Source: Sphingomonas sp. PP-CE-1A-559 (GTDB taxonomy: Bacteria; Pseudomonadota; Alphaproteobacteria; Sphingomonadales; Sphingomonadaceae). Taken from it: a stretch of DNA of 64,000 nucleotides. Positions 42,567 through 52,157 of the stretch are shown here, one piece after another. A model generated the notes under the pieces. The model was not told the DNA's origin. It saw only the letters and a list, made by a program, of their open reading frames with translations, and ran no database searches. Both the position numbers and the translations under genes were made by a program. The stretch is taken from NCBI RefSeq assembly GCF_004340965.1, contig NZ_SLYA01000002.1, positions 992,001 to 1,056,000 of the forward strand, in the 5' to 3' direction. How positions within the stretch are numbered: the first letter of the stretch is position 1; the number at the start of each line of letters is the position of its first letter.

Positions 42567-44378
42567 TCAGGCCACCCCGATCCAGGCATCGACCTGTTCC
42601 GCCAGCACCCCGAGCGGCAGCGCGCCATGCGCCAGCACCACCTCATGAAAATCGCGAATGTCGAAGCGCGCACCCAATGCGGTCTCCGCCTTACGCCGGA
42701 GCGCCGATATACGCTGCTGACCGACCATGTAGCTCGTCGCCTGGCCGGGGTTGTTGATGTAGCGGTCGACCTCCTTGACCACGTCGCGTGCCGAAAGTGG
42801 CGCATTCTGGGTGAAATAGGCGACCGCCTGATCGCGGCTCCAACGCTTGGCATGCATGCCCGTGTCGAGCACCAGGCGACACGCGCGCCACACTTGCAAC
42901 GCCAGCATCCCCAGTTCCGAATAGGGATTTCGATAGGCGCCCATCTCCTTGGCGAGCCGTTCCGAGTACAGCCCCCAGCCTTCGGTATACGCGCCATAAT
43001 AGCCGAAGCGGCGGAACTTCGGCACGCCCGTCAGCTCCTGTGCGCGAGCAATCTGGAAGTGATGCCCCGGTGCGCCTTCGTGATGGGCGATCCCCTCGAC
43101 CTGCGTCTTCTGCACCTGCGGCATGTCCGCAAGATTGACGTAGAAGGTGCCGGGCCGCGAGCCATCCGGGGCGGGCTGATCGTAGAACGCCACGGCGGCA
43201 GTTTCCTGACGCCACGTCTCGACCGCGCGTACCTCCAGCGGCGCCTTCGGCAGTCGGCGAAAGAAGCGAGGTGCGGCGGCCATGGTCTGGGCGATCGCGG
43301 CACGTGCGTCGGTGAGATAGAGTTGACGGCCGGCATCGGTGTTGGGGTATTTGAACTTCGGATCTGACCGCAGCGCCGCGAAGAGATCCTGCAACGATCC
43401 GGTGAAGCCCGCCCGTTTCATGACCGCCGTCATCTCGGCGTGGATCGATCGTACCTGATCCAGCCCCAGTTGGTGAATCTGCTCCGCTGTCATGTCGGTG
43501 GTCGTGTAATAGGCGAGCCGCGCTTGATAATAGGCCCCACCGCCCGGCAGGCTCCACGCGCCGTCATTGCCCTTGGCGAGTGGCTCGATCTCGTCGAGCG
43601 CGGCAAAGAGTATGTCGAAGCCTTGGCGGAACGGCCCCTTCAATGCCGCGACCGCATCCGCGATCAGCGCCGCCTTGATGCTCTCGGACACGCCAAGCTT
43701 GCCGACCTTCGCCTTGAAATCGGCGAGCAGGCTGCTGTCCGCGCCACTATCGAACGGCGCTCCGGTGATAACTTGGCGGGCATCGCCACGGGCAGGCGTG
43801 AAAACCATCTTTGGCGGCACGATACCCTTGGCCGCCTGTTTGCGCATGGTTGCGGCGACCTCGCGCATGACGCGCAGGGAATCACGCAACCGCGCCACAT
43901 AGGCGTGAGCGTCGGATACCGTGGCGATGCGGTGCTGGTTGATGAGGAAAACCGGGATGTTGCCAGCCGGGCTGCCGTTCGTCGATACCGGGAAGGCATA
44001 GTCGCGGAACGCGAACTGGCGACGATCCGTGGCGACTTGCGCTTCGAACAATCGATAGCTCAGCCGGGCATCGGGCCCAAGCCGATCGACCGAGAAGCTA
44101 CGTCGCAGGTCGGCGAGTTGCGCATCCTGCAAAGCTTGTGCGCGCCGTGCCGCAGCATCGGTATAATCGTCGAGCCTGTCGTAGTTAGTCTTCAGGCCAA
44201 GGCTGGTCTGTGTCTCGGGACTGAGCGCGACACTCGCATCGAACGCGGCATCGAGGAAGCGCAGGAGCCGGGCGTCGTCATCGGCGGTCCCGGTTGCCGC
44301 CATGGCAATCTGTGGGTCGATCAGCGGCAGAACGGCGCCCGCCAACAGCATTCCTACAAACGCGCGCTTGGTGAGCAT
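42567..44378 (-). CDS. DUF885-family secreted metallopeptidase-like protein
   Basis: About 603 residues, with a Tat-like or Sec signal (TKRAFVGMLLAGAVLPL). The metal-site motif HHEGAPGHHFQ near 445 and EGWGLYSERLAKEMG near 479 are the signatures of DUF885, whose fold resembles M32/M3-type zinc peptidases. The start ATG at 44378 has AAAGG 7 bases upstream. A paralogue lies at 58549-60375. It probably degrades peptides or peptidoglycan-derived compounds in the periplasm. Confidence 0.85.
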   Translation of the reverse strand: MLTKRAFVGMLLAGAVLPLIDPQIAMAATGTADDDARLLRFLDAAFDASVALSPETQTSLGLKTNYDRLDDYTDAAARRAQALQDAQLADLRRSFSVDRLGPDARLSYRLFEAQVATDRRQFAFRDYAFPVSTNGSPAGNIPVFLINQHRIATVSDAHAYVARLRDSLRVMREVAATMRKQAAKGIVPPKMVFTPARGDARQVITGAPFDSGADSSLLADFKAKVGKLGVSESIKAALIADAVAALKGPFRQGFDILFAALDEIEPLAKGNDGAWSLPGGGAYYQARLAYYTTTDMTAEQIHQLGLDQVRSIHAEMTAVMKRAGFTGSLQDLFAALRSDPKFKYPNTDAGRQLYLTDARAAIAQTMAAAPRFFRRLPKAPLEVRAVETWRQETAAVAFYDQPAPDGSRPGTFYVNLADMPQVQKTQVEGIAHHEGAPGHHFQIARAQELTGVPKFRRFGYYGAYTEGWGLYSERLAKEMGAYRNPYSELGMLALQVWRACRLVLDTGMHAKRWSRDQAVAYFTQNAPLSARDVVKEVDRYINNPGQATSYMVGQQRISALRRKAETALGARFDIRDFHEVVLAHGALPLGVLAEQVDAWIGVA

Positions 44379-44613
44379 CACAGGGCCTTTCTATCGGTTG
44401 CGGACCAGCGCTAGCCGCCACTTTGCATCACCGCAATGATCAACACTGCCGAATATTGGGAGCCGAACAGGAGACCGTTCGCAAAGCGCGATGACCTTGG
44501 GGGGAAATGTTCAGTAGACCTTTGATGCCTTCCAAGTCCTGCCATCTGGACGGCTCCCATGGCGGCGATCCAGTAATCCCGGGCACTCTAACTTTCGCTA
44601 GTATTCAAGGTAG

Positions 44614-44667
44614 ACAGGTTACCGGGGAAACCTGTTCAGAATTTATTGTACTATGGTAACGCTATCG
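44614..44667 (+). promoter_or_regulatory. Candidate operator sites upstream of the secreted esterases
   Basis: The 329-base gap 44379-44707 has no gene. Near its end, ACAGGTT (44614-44620) and AACCTGT (44629-44635) form a perfect inverted repeat with an 8-base spacer. A second site at 44654-44667, TGGTAACGCTATCG, resembles the xyl-box of xanthomonads (TGGTAGCGCTAACA, quoted from memory), at 11 of 14 positions. Both precede an esterase with xylan-esterase features. A LacI-type repressor could bind here. No such regulator is in the window. Confidence 0.45.
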
Positions 44668-44707
44668 ATATCGCCGCTGAAAGAACGATAAAAATGGGAG
44701 AGCGACT

Positions 44708-45652
44708 ATGGGATTCGGGTTCCGCATGAACGCCGTTCGTCGATGGGTGGGACACCCGCTTCTGTGCCTGTCCAGCCTGATGATTGCCTCGACCACGCCG
44801 GCACTGGCACAGACCGACAAAATGGCGTCTATCGCCACTCCGGCGCAGCCCGACGCCATCGCGCTTGGTACCGGTAAACTCCCGGGGGCGACCGCCCCTG
44901 AAGCGTGGCACAGCCAATATGGCAGCGTGTTCGCCCGCAACGTCACCGTCGCGACCCTAACCCCCTTCCTGCCGGATCCCGCCAAGGCCACCGGAACGGC
45001 GGTGATCGTCGCACCGGGCGGTGGATTCCAGACGCTGTCGATGCAGAACGAAGGCTGGGACGTGGCGCGTGCACTTGCCGCCAGAGGCGTCGCTGCCTTC
45101 GTCCTGAAGTATCGCCTGAACCCGACACCGCAGGACCTTGGAACATTCGCGCGACGGGTGCCGCAGGGTATGCGCCCGCCACGTCCGAACGCCGCTGCGA
45201 TGATGGCGGGCCTTGCGCCCCAGATCGCGGATGCGAGAGCGGCGTTCGCCACGGTCCGCAAGCGTGCGGGCGAATGGCATGTCGACCCCAGCCGCATCGG
45301 CATGGTCGGATTTTCCGCAGGTGCGATGCTGACGATGGCGACAACCGTCGCCGGGCAGGACGCGAAGCCGGCCTTTGTCGGGAACATCTACGGTCCGCTC
45401 GCCGCGATGACGGTGCCGGCCGACGCACCCCCGATGTTCGTTGCGCTCGCGGCGGACGATCCCTTCTTCGGCAATGGCGGCTATGGGCTGATCGACAGCT
45501 GGCGTGCGGCCAAGCGCCCGGTCGAGTTCCACCTGTTCGAACAGGGCGGTCACGGCTTCGGCATGTACCCGAAGACCACCACGAGCACGGGCTGGTTCGA
45601 CGAATTCACGCGCTGGATGGCGATGCACGGCTGGCTGAAACCGGCGCAGTAA
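44708..45652 (+). CDS. Secreted alpha/beta hydrolase (acetyl xylan esterase-like)
   Basis: A 314-residue protein with a signal peptide ending TPALA-QTD. The oxyanion segment is VAPGGGFQTLS, the nucleophile Ser lies in GFSAGAML, the acid Asp in LAADDPFFG and the His in GGHGFGMYP. This is the periplasmic BD-FAE/xylan-esterase-type group often found in xylan or pectin loci of sphingomonads. GGGAGAG precedes the ATG. A second esterase of the same group lies at 45935. The natural ester is probably an acetylated plant polysaccharide. Confidence 0.85.
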   Translation: MGFGFRMNAVRRWVGHPLLCLSSLMIASTTPALAQTDKMASIATPAQPDAIALGTGKLPGATAPEAWHSQYGSVFARNVTVATLTPFLPDPAKATGTAVIVAPGGGFQTLSMQNEGWDVARALAARGVAAFVLKYRLNPTPQDLGTFARRVPQGMRPPRPNAAAMMAGLAPQIADARAAFATVRKRAGEWHVDPSRIGMVGFSAGAMLTMATTVAGQDAKPAFVGNIYGPLAAMTVPADAPPMFVALAADDPFFGNGGYGLIDSWRAAKRPVEFHLFEQGGHGFGMYPKTTTSTGWFDEFTRWMAMHGWLKPAQ

Positions 45653-45740
45653 GCTCCCCCTCACGAGTTTTACGACGTTTCCGCCGGAAAGCTGCGCAAC
45701 CAAGCGCGCCACCGGCCATGATATTCGACAGGAGAGACGT

Positions 45741-45935
45741 GTGTCCCGCAAGAGTATCGCCACCGCCCTCGCTTCCGTAAGCCTCTGTGCATTCTCCAGC
45801 GCAACATACGCGCAATCGCTAACGGTTAGCCCCGCCGAAACGCTCGAGGCGCAGGGGTTGAGCGTCATCGTCGACCAGAACCAGTCAAGCCCGATCCGCT
45901 TCGCGGCGATGGCCGCGACCGCGGAGGTGAAGTGA
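45741..45935 (+). CDS. Short secreted protein, possibly the truncated N-terminus of a larger enzyme
   Basis: A 64-residue open frame starting at GTG with AGGAGAG upstream. Residues 1-25 form a signal peptide (cleavage near TYA-QS). The mature part begins LTVSPAETLEAQGLSVIVDQ, which resembles the first residues of some secreted glycoside hydrolases, then ends abruptly at EVK. The next esterase starts inside its stop (TGATG), and its ribosome site GGAGG lies in this frame, so translation is coupled. A deletion may have fused the head of a hydrolase to the next gene's leader, or it is a small secreted protein. Confidence 0.45.
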   Translation: MSRKSIATALASVSLCAFSSATYAQSLTVSPAETLEAQGLSVIVDQNQSSPIRFAAMAATAEVK

Positions 45936-46828
45936 TGCGCACCCTTTTCATCGCTATTGCCCTGCTGGCCTCCGCTACCGTCGCAACCGCATCATTGGCT
46001 GGACAGGATCCGCCGCCGGAGCAGCCGCCCCGCTACACCGCGATCAAGCTCTGGCCCAACGGAGCGCCCGGGTCGGCGGCACGCCGCGGCGAGGCCGAGA
46101 TCGGCCGCGACTATTGGGTCCGTAACATCCACGATCCGTCGCTGCTCGCCTTTCCCGCCGACGTAGCGAACCGCAACGGAGCCGCGATCGTGATCATGCC
46201 CGGCGGTGGGCACAAATTACTCGTATGGACGAACGAGGGCACGAAGGTCGCGACCGCGCTGAACCGCATGGGGGTGACTGCGTTCGTGCTCAAATATCGC
46301 CTCGCGAACGAGCCCGGCTCGAAATATTCGGTCGAAGGCGATGCTGCGGACGACGCGCGGCGCGCGATGCGGTGGGTCCGCGCGCATGCCGTAGACTATG
46401 GCATCGATCCGTCGCGCGTCGGTGCGATGGGCTTTTCGGCAGGCGGCGAACTCGTGTCGCTGATCGCGGACAATCCCGAGCCTGCCCGACGTCGACCCGC
46501 CGATCCGATCGACCGTCAGTCCGCTCGCCCCGATTTCCAGGTGTTGGTCTTCCCCGGACCGCGAGGCATCCCAGCGACCGCCATCGCCAACGCGCCCCCA
46601 GCGTTCCTCATCGCCGGCAGCCGCGATCCCTGCTGCGCAGCACCGACGGTCACGCTCTACGAACAGTTGCGCAAGAGTGGCGTATCGGCGGAACTTCACA
46701 TGTATGCCGACAGTGGTCACGCGTTCAATCTGGACGAGTCGAACCGGATCTCAATCCTGCACTGGCCGGATCGCCTGCAAGATTGGCTAGCGGATGGCGG
46801 CTGGCTTTCGCCCCGACCTGCGAAATGA
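45935..46828 (+). CDS. Secreted alpha/beta hydrolase (esterase)
   Basis: A 297-residue exported esterase. The signal peptide ends near ATA-SLA. KLWPNGAPG opens the mature domain. IMPGGGHKLLVWTNEG is the oxyanion region, GFSAGGEL the nucleophile elbow, and SGHAFNLDE holds the catalytic His. It is of the same acetyl xylan esterase-like group as the gene at 44708. GGAGG about 8 bases before the ATG at 45935 supports this start over the GTG at 45932. Substrate inferred as ester groups on plant polysaccharides. Confidence 0.85.
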   Translation: MRTLFIAIALLASATVATASLAGQDPPPEQPPRYTAIKLWPNGAPGSAARRGEAEIGRDYWVRNIHDPSLLAFPADVANRNGAAIVIMPGGGHKLLVWTNEGTKVATALNRMGVTAFVLKYRLANEPGSKYSVEGDAADDARRAMRWVRAHAVDYGIDPSRVGAMGFSAGGELVSLIADNPEPARRRPADPIDRQSARPDFQVLVFPGPRGIPATAIANAPPAFLIAGSRDPCCAAPTVTLYEQLRKSGVSAELHMYADSGHAFNLDESNRISILHWPDRLQDWLADGGWLSPRPAK

Positions 46829-46944
46829 GGCACGGATAATTTCTTTTTTGGGGCCGATCATCCTGGGCGACGATCCGCGTTGTTCAATCCGGACTGGCAT
46901 TGGTGGTCTCGCTGACCCATTGACGAGACTGTCGTCCACCTGAC

Positions 46945-46976
46945 CAGTCCGGGGGACAGAAAGTCCGCCCGGACTG
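46945..46976. terminator. Inverted repeat between convergent genes
   Basis: CAGTCCGGG (46945-46953) and CCCGGACTG (46968-46976) form a perfect 9-bp stem with a 14-base loop, in the gap between the esterase (ends 46828) and the SDR (ends 46993). A related ATCCGGACTGG lies at about 46887. There is no strong U run, so terminator function is only probable. Confidence 0.45.
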
Positions 46977-46992
46977 AGTTTCGCACAGCCGC

Positions 46993-47718
46993 CTACATGC
47001 TGGCCGCGGTCGGGCGGACGATGACCTCATTGACGTCCACTCCCTCGGGTTGCTCCAGTGCGTAGCGGATCGCGCGTGCGATCGCGTCGGGAGTCAGCGA
47101 CTTTTGCCGCCATGTGGTCAATGCAGTGGCAATATCCGGGTCGGTGATGTCGTTGCCCAGTTCGGTTGCTACGACCCCAGGTGAAATGATCGTCGTGCGG
47201 ATGTCGTCATGCTCCTGGCGCAATCCTTCGGTGATCGCCCAGACCGCGTATTTGGTGGCGCAGTAAACGGCGGCGCTCGGCATCACGAAATGCGCGGCGA
47301 TCGATGCGACGTTGACGACGTGGCCCGCCTTCTGCGCGATGAACCGCGGCAGCACGGCAGCGATCCCGTTCAGCACGCCGTGGACGTTGACGTCGATCAT
47401 CCGCGTCCACTCGTCCTGCTTCAGCGCGGCGAGGGGTGACAGCGGCATCACGCCGGCATTGTTGATCAGCACGTCCACGCGCCCGAACCGCGCTTCAGCC
47501 GAATCGGCGAACGCGGCGAAGCTTGCCGCGTCGGTCACGTCCAGCACCTGCCACGCGACATTCGTGCCGAGTTCCGCCGCCAGCGCTTCGAGGCGCTCGG
47601 TCCTGCGCGCACCGATGAAAAGGCGCGCGCCCTTGGCCGCCAGTTCGCGCACGGTGGCCTCGCCGATACCGCTTGAGGCCCCGCTGATCAGCACTGTCTT
47701 GTCGATGACGTCGTTCAT
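46993..47718 (-). CDS. SDR-family oxidoreductase
   Basis: A 241-residue classical short-chain dehydrogenase. SGASSGIGEATV binds the cofactor, and Arg-Arg in IGARRTERL suggests NADP. NNAGVMPLSPL, NVASIAAH and YCATKYAVW follow. AAAGGA precedes the ATG at 47718. It is divergent from an AraC regulator, a frequent pair in which the regulator activates the dehydrogenase. Substrate unknown. Confidence 0.87.
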   Translation of the reverse strand: MNDVIDKTVLISGASSGIGEATVRELAAKGARLFIGARRTERLEALAAELGTNVAWQVLDVTDAASFAAFADSAEARFGRVDVLINNAGVMPLSPLAALKQDEWTRMIDVNVHGVLNGIAAVLPRFIAQKAGHVVNVASIAAHFVMPSAAVYCATKYAVWAITEGLRQEHDDIRTTIISPGVVATELGNDITDPDIATALTTWRQKSLTPDAIARAIRYALEQPEGVDVNEVIVRPTAASM

Positions 47719-47867
47719 GATGGTTCCTTTCGTGTCGCCTTGAAGGCTGGACACAGATGGAACCGGATTGCCGACCAGCGTGAGACCGATCCCCCGCAAT
47801 CCTTGCACGATCCTCCAAAACGACCTCACCTCCGCTTGTGACAATGGCTGGCAGCGGACACAGTCCC

Positions 47868-48767
47868 ATGATGAGTACGATCGCAGACCTCGCCACGCAG
47901 GTTGCGCGCCATGTCCCGAGAACCGGCATGGTCAGCACGCCAATCCATCGACTGTCGCTGTTCCGGGCCGATGAGCCGACCGTGCCCCTGCCCGCCGTGT
48001 ATGACGCGTCGCTTTGCATAATTGCCCAAGGCGCCAAGCGAGTCTCGCTCGGCGGACAGAGCCTGCTCTACGATGCCGCGCATTATTTGCTGGTCTCGGT
48101 CGACCTGCCGCTCGTCGGACACGTCGTACAGGCGGATCGTGACGCGCCGTACCTCTGCTGTAAGATCGACATCGACCAGTCCGTGCTGGCGGACCTCATT
48201 CTGGCGGAAGGCGGCCGGGCGCCGAAAGCCGATCTGCCGGCGCTCGCGGTCTATCGCAGCGACGACGATCTGGTCGACGCGGCGTGCCGACTGATGCGAC
48301 TGCTGGATCGGCCGGACAGCATCGCTGCGCTAGCGCCGCTGATCGAACGGGAGATCCTGTACCGTTTGCTCGCGGGTCCCCACGGGGCTGCACTTCGCTA
48401 CATGGCAGTGGCCGACAGCCACCTCAATCAGGTCAGCCGCGCTATCGCGACGATCCGCACCGGGTTCGATCGGCCGCTCCGCATCGGGGACATCGCCACC
48501 GCCGCCGGTATGAGCCCGTCGTCACTCCACGAACACTTCAAGGCGGTGACGAAAATGACGCCGTTGGCGTATCAAAAACAATTGCGACTACAGGAGGCAC
48601 GACGCCTGATGCTGTCAGGGAACACGACGGCAAGCGGCGCAGGTTTTGCCGTGGGCTATGAAAGCCCATCACAGTTCAACCGCGAATATGCACGGTTGTT
48701 CGGTGCCCCTCCGCGTCGTGACATCGAGCAACTCCAACTGAGCGGCAATCTACTGACGCCCGTGTAG
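47868..48767 (+). CDS. AraC-family transcriptional regulator
   Basis: About 299 residues. The N-terminal half matches the AraC_N ligand-type domain (YDASLCIIAQGAKRV, then LLVSVDLPLVGHV). The C-terminal double helix-turn-helix includes RIGDIATAAGMSPSSLHEHF and AGFAVGYESPSQFNREYARLFG. It shares a 150-base divergent promoter region with the SDR at 46993, its likely target. The start is uncertain because an in-frame GTG occurs at 47838. Confidence 0.85.
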   Translation: MMSTIADLATQVARHVPRTGMVSTPIHRLSLFRADEPTVPLPAVYDASLCIIAQGAKRVSLGGQSLLYDAAHYLLVSVDLPLVGHVVQADRDAPYLCCKIDIDQSVLADLILAEGGRAPKADLPALAVYRSDDDLVDAACRLMRLLDRPDSIAALAPLIEREILYRLLAGPHGAALRYMAVADSHLNQVSRAIATIRTGFDRPLRIGDIATAAGMSPSSLHEHFKAVTKMTPLAYQKQLRLQEARRLMLSGNTTASGAGFAVGYESPSQFNREYARLFGAPPRRDIEQLQLSGNLLTPV

Positions 48768-49005
48768 CGACGCTCCACTGGTTCGGCGATTTCTACCCAC
48801 TCGACAACGACGCCGATATCGGTTGCGGAAACGATGATCGCCGAACCGTTCCAGGTTCGAGGCGTCCGGCCAATCGCTAAGACTTTGCGGCAAAGCTATT
48901 CTCTTGTGGGCGGATCATCGTGCCTTCGATCTTGGCGGGACCGATGGCCTGCGCCTTTCGCTCCCCAGTCTCGAACGATACAGGTCAGGAACGGAGGAGA
49001 CGAGC

Positions 49006-49338
49006 ATGACCGCAAACACGATGAAGGTGGACGACCAAGCCAAGATCGACCTGTTCCAGGTTATCGCACCCATCGTAATACAGTATCTCGCTGCGAACTC
49101 CCCGGATCGAGCACTGATCGCAGATGACATCATCGACTTCTTTGCGCTGTCGATCGCCGCGGTGATCGAAAACGACACGGATCTGTCGACCCCGCAGCAT
49201 CTGCGGAAGGCCAGTGAGGCAGCCGGGAAGCATATCGCGCACTGGGTCAGGCTTCTGAAGCTGGATCACGAACACCGCGGCATGTCGTTGCTGGCGATGA
49301 CGATGGGTACGGTCGCGTCCGACGAGGCACAGCAATAG
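49006..49338 (+). CDS. Small hypothetical protein
   Basis: A 110-residue soluble protein, mostly helical by composition (IDLFQVIAPIVIQYLAANSP, then FFALSIAAVIEND). GGAGGAG lies 6 bases before the ATG, so expression is likely. I recognise no family. Neighbouring genes give no clue: an AraC regulator ends 238 bases upstream, and that gap holds nothing I can identify. Confidence 0.6.
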   Translation: MTANTMKVDDQAKIDLFQVIAPIVIQYLAANSPDRALIADDIIDFFALSIAAVIENDTDLSTPQHLRKASEAAGKHIAHWVRLLKLDHEHRGMSLLAMTMGTVASDEAQQ

Positions 49339-49553
49339 CCGCCCAGTTGTTCCCCTGGTTCCCCTGCGCCTGCCAGCAGGCGACACCCGCAGCCGTCGGC
49401 TTCTAATAGCTCATGCTGGACTACGTCGTGGCCTCGGCCTGCCGCGAAGGTGAACCGTCCAGCCGATATGCGAATTAATCTGGAACCAGCCTTCGAAGGC
49501 GAGCGCTTTAGCCCTCGGGAAGCCGGCACTCCCGGTCAATTTGGGATTTGAGC

Positions 49554-49838
49554 ATGACGGAAGCGACTTGGGGCGACGATGCGAAGACGCCGGATATCGA
49601 CTTGCGGATGAGTGCTGCGTTGGAGAACGTGCCGCGTGGGGACGAGAACCTCGCCGAGGTGACGAGCCTGGAGGGCGCTGTCCGTACGTGGATGACGCTC
49701 GATTCCGAGCATCGTGACGCTGCCGTGCTTACGTCGGAGCACCCTTTGCAAATCGACGGTGCGGCCCATGCAACCCTCGCTGGCGACGGTATCGCCGCGC
49801 TGGCCGAGCGGCTGCCTAGCGCAAACGACGAGGGCTGA
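49554..49838 (+). CDS. Small hypothetical protein
   Basis: A 94-residue acidic protein, followed after 3 bases by another small gene, so the two look like an operon. It has the segment SLEGAVRTWMTLDSEHRDAAVLTSEHPLQI with no known motif. The start is weak: ATG at 49554 lacks a clear ribosome site, and TTG at 49548 is possible. Codon use is normal for the region. Confidence 0.5.
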   Translation: MTEATWGDDAKTPDIDLRMSAALENVPRGDENLAEVTSLEGAVRTWMTLDSEHRDAAVLTSEHPLQIDGAAHATLAGDGIAALAERLPSANDEG

Positions 49839-49841
49839 GCC

Positions 49842-50156
49842 ATGGCGTCTGCGAGCGTTCGCTTCGAGCCTGGCGAGTATGAATGGCTCGCCGAACGGCA
49901 CGGCGTCCTGTTCCTCGGCCACACGGACCTTGGCATGGTCGAGTTCCTGATCACGAGCGAGGCGTTGGCGGAGTTCATCAGTCCGGACCTCGACGGCATC
50001 GACAGCGATACCGCGATCGAGACGTATGGGGAATTCGAGTCCGACATACACCGTATCGCGCGACGCGAGTTCGTCAGCCGTCTGGGCGGGGAGCCCCCGG
50101 TCCTGCTCACGGCCGCCGACGTTTGGGATGAACCTTCGCCATCCCGCAGGCCGTAA
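49842..50156 (+). CDS. DUF1488-like small protein
   Basis: A 104-residue protein. VRFEPGEYEWLAERHGVLFLG, then FLITSEALAEF and IHRIARREFVSR followed by VLLTAADV resemble the pattern of DUF1488 (a beta-rich domain with a conserved EAL-type helix). The function of that domain is unknown. It follows the 94-residue gene by 3 bases and precedes the aldo/keto reductase by 45. Confidence 0.5.
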   Translation: MASASVRFEPGEYEWLAERHGVLFLGHTDLGMVEFLITSEALAEFISPDLDGIDSDTAIETYGEFESDIHRIARREFVSRLGGEPPVLLTAADVWDEPSPSRRP

Positions 50157-50201
50157 CCCTTCGCCCGCCAATCATATTGCCCGCCAACAAGGACTGATCT
50201 G

Positions 50202-51184
<983 letters not shown>

Positions 51185-51188
<4 letters not shown>

Positions 51189-52018
51189 GCGTTCCGTCTT
51201 TCGCGGCGATCGCACCGGGCAAGCTTGCGGTCGTCACGGGAGCGGCCGGCGGCATTGGACTGGCCGCTGCTCGCGCCTTTGCGGACGCGGGCATGCGGGT
51301 GGTTCTGGTCGACCGTCCCGGTGAAGCGCTGGAGCAGACCGCGTCCTCGATAGACGGCGCGGTTGCGCTGTCCGCCGACGTCGCGGATCGTGCCGCGATG
51401 GCCTCGCTGGCAAAGGAGGTGGTCGACCGTCACGGTCCTGTATCGGTGCTGATGAACAACGCCGGCATCGGCGGGGGCGGTGACGTATTTGCCGACCCAA
51501 TAAAGTGGGACGAGGTGCTCGGCGTCAACCTGATGGGCGTGATCCACGGCGTCCAGGCCTTCGTCCAGGCTATGGTCGAAGGCGAGGCCCCTGCCCTCAT
51601 CATCAACACCGGCTCCAAACAGGGCATCACGCAGCCGCCCGGCAACACTGCCTACAACGTCAGCAAGGCCGGGGTGAAAGCGCTAACTGAAGGCCTTGCT
51701 CACAGTTTGCGCGAACGGACCGGAAGTCGGGTCAGTGCCCATCTGCTTGTGCCGGGCTTCACCTGGACCGGGATGACGGCTGGTCGACTGGCCGAGAAAC
51801 CGCCCGGCGCGTGGACACCTGAACAGGTCGTGGCGCTGATGATGGACCGCGTGGCAGCGGGCGACTTCTACATCTTGTGCCCGGACAACGAGACAACGTC
51901 CGAACAGGATGCGAAGCGTATAGCGTGGGCGGCGGGGGACCTGATCGAAAACCGCCCCGCCCTGTCGCGCTGGCATGCGGATTGGCGCGATGTCTTTGCG
52001 GTATTCATGCGAGACTAG
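51185..52018 (+). CDS. SDR-family oxidoreductase
   Basis: A 277-residue short-chain dehydrogenase. Motifs are [25 protein letters not shown] (Asp for NAD), [18 protein letters not shown] and YNVSKAGVK. The C-terminal part [11 protein letters not shown] is unusual. Co-translated with the aldo/keto reductase, it probably acts in the same redox pathway on a carbonyl compound. Substrate unknown. Confidence 0.87.
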
Positions 52019-52157
52019 GCGCTTGCTGGGGGACCTGCACGGCAAGTCATCGCTGCCGTGCCGGTCTCCGCTGGATGCGCTTGACCGCGCCCCTCTCTTT
52101 ACGCGCATGACCGAGAAACGGATTGCCGATCTGGTTGCGTGATGGAAGAATGCGGTC

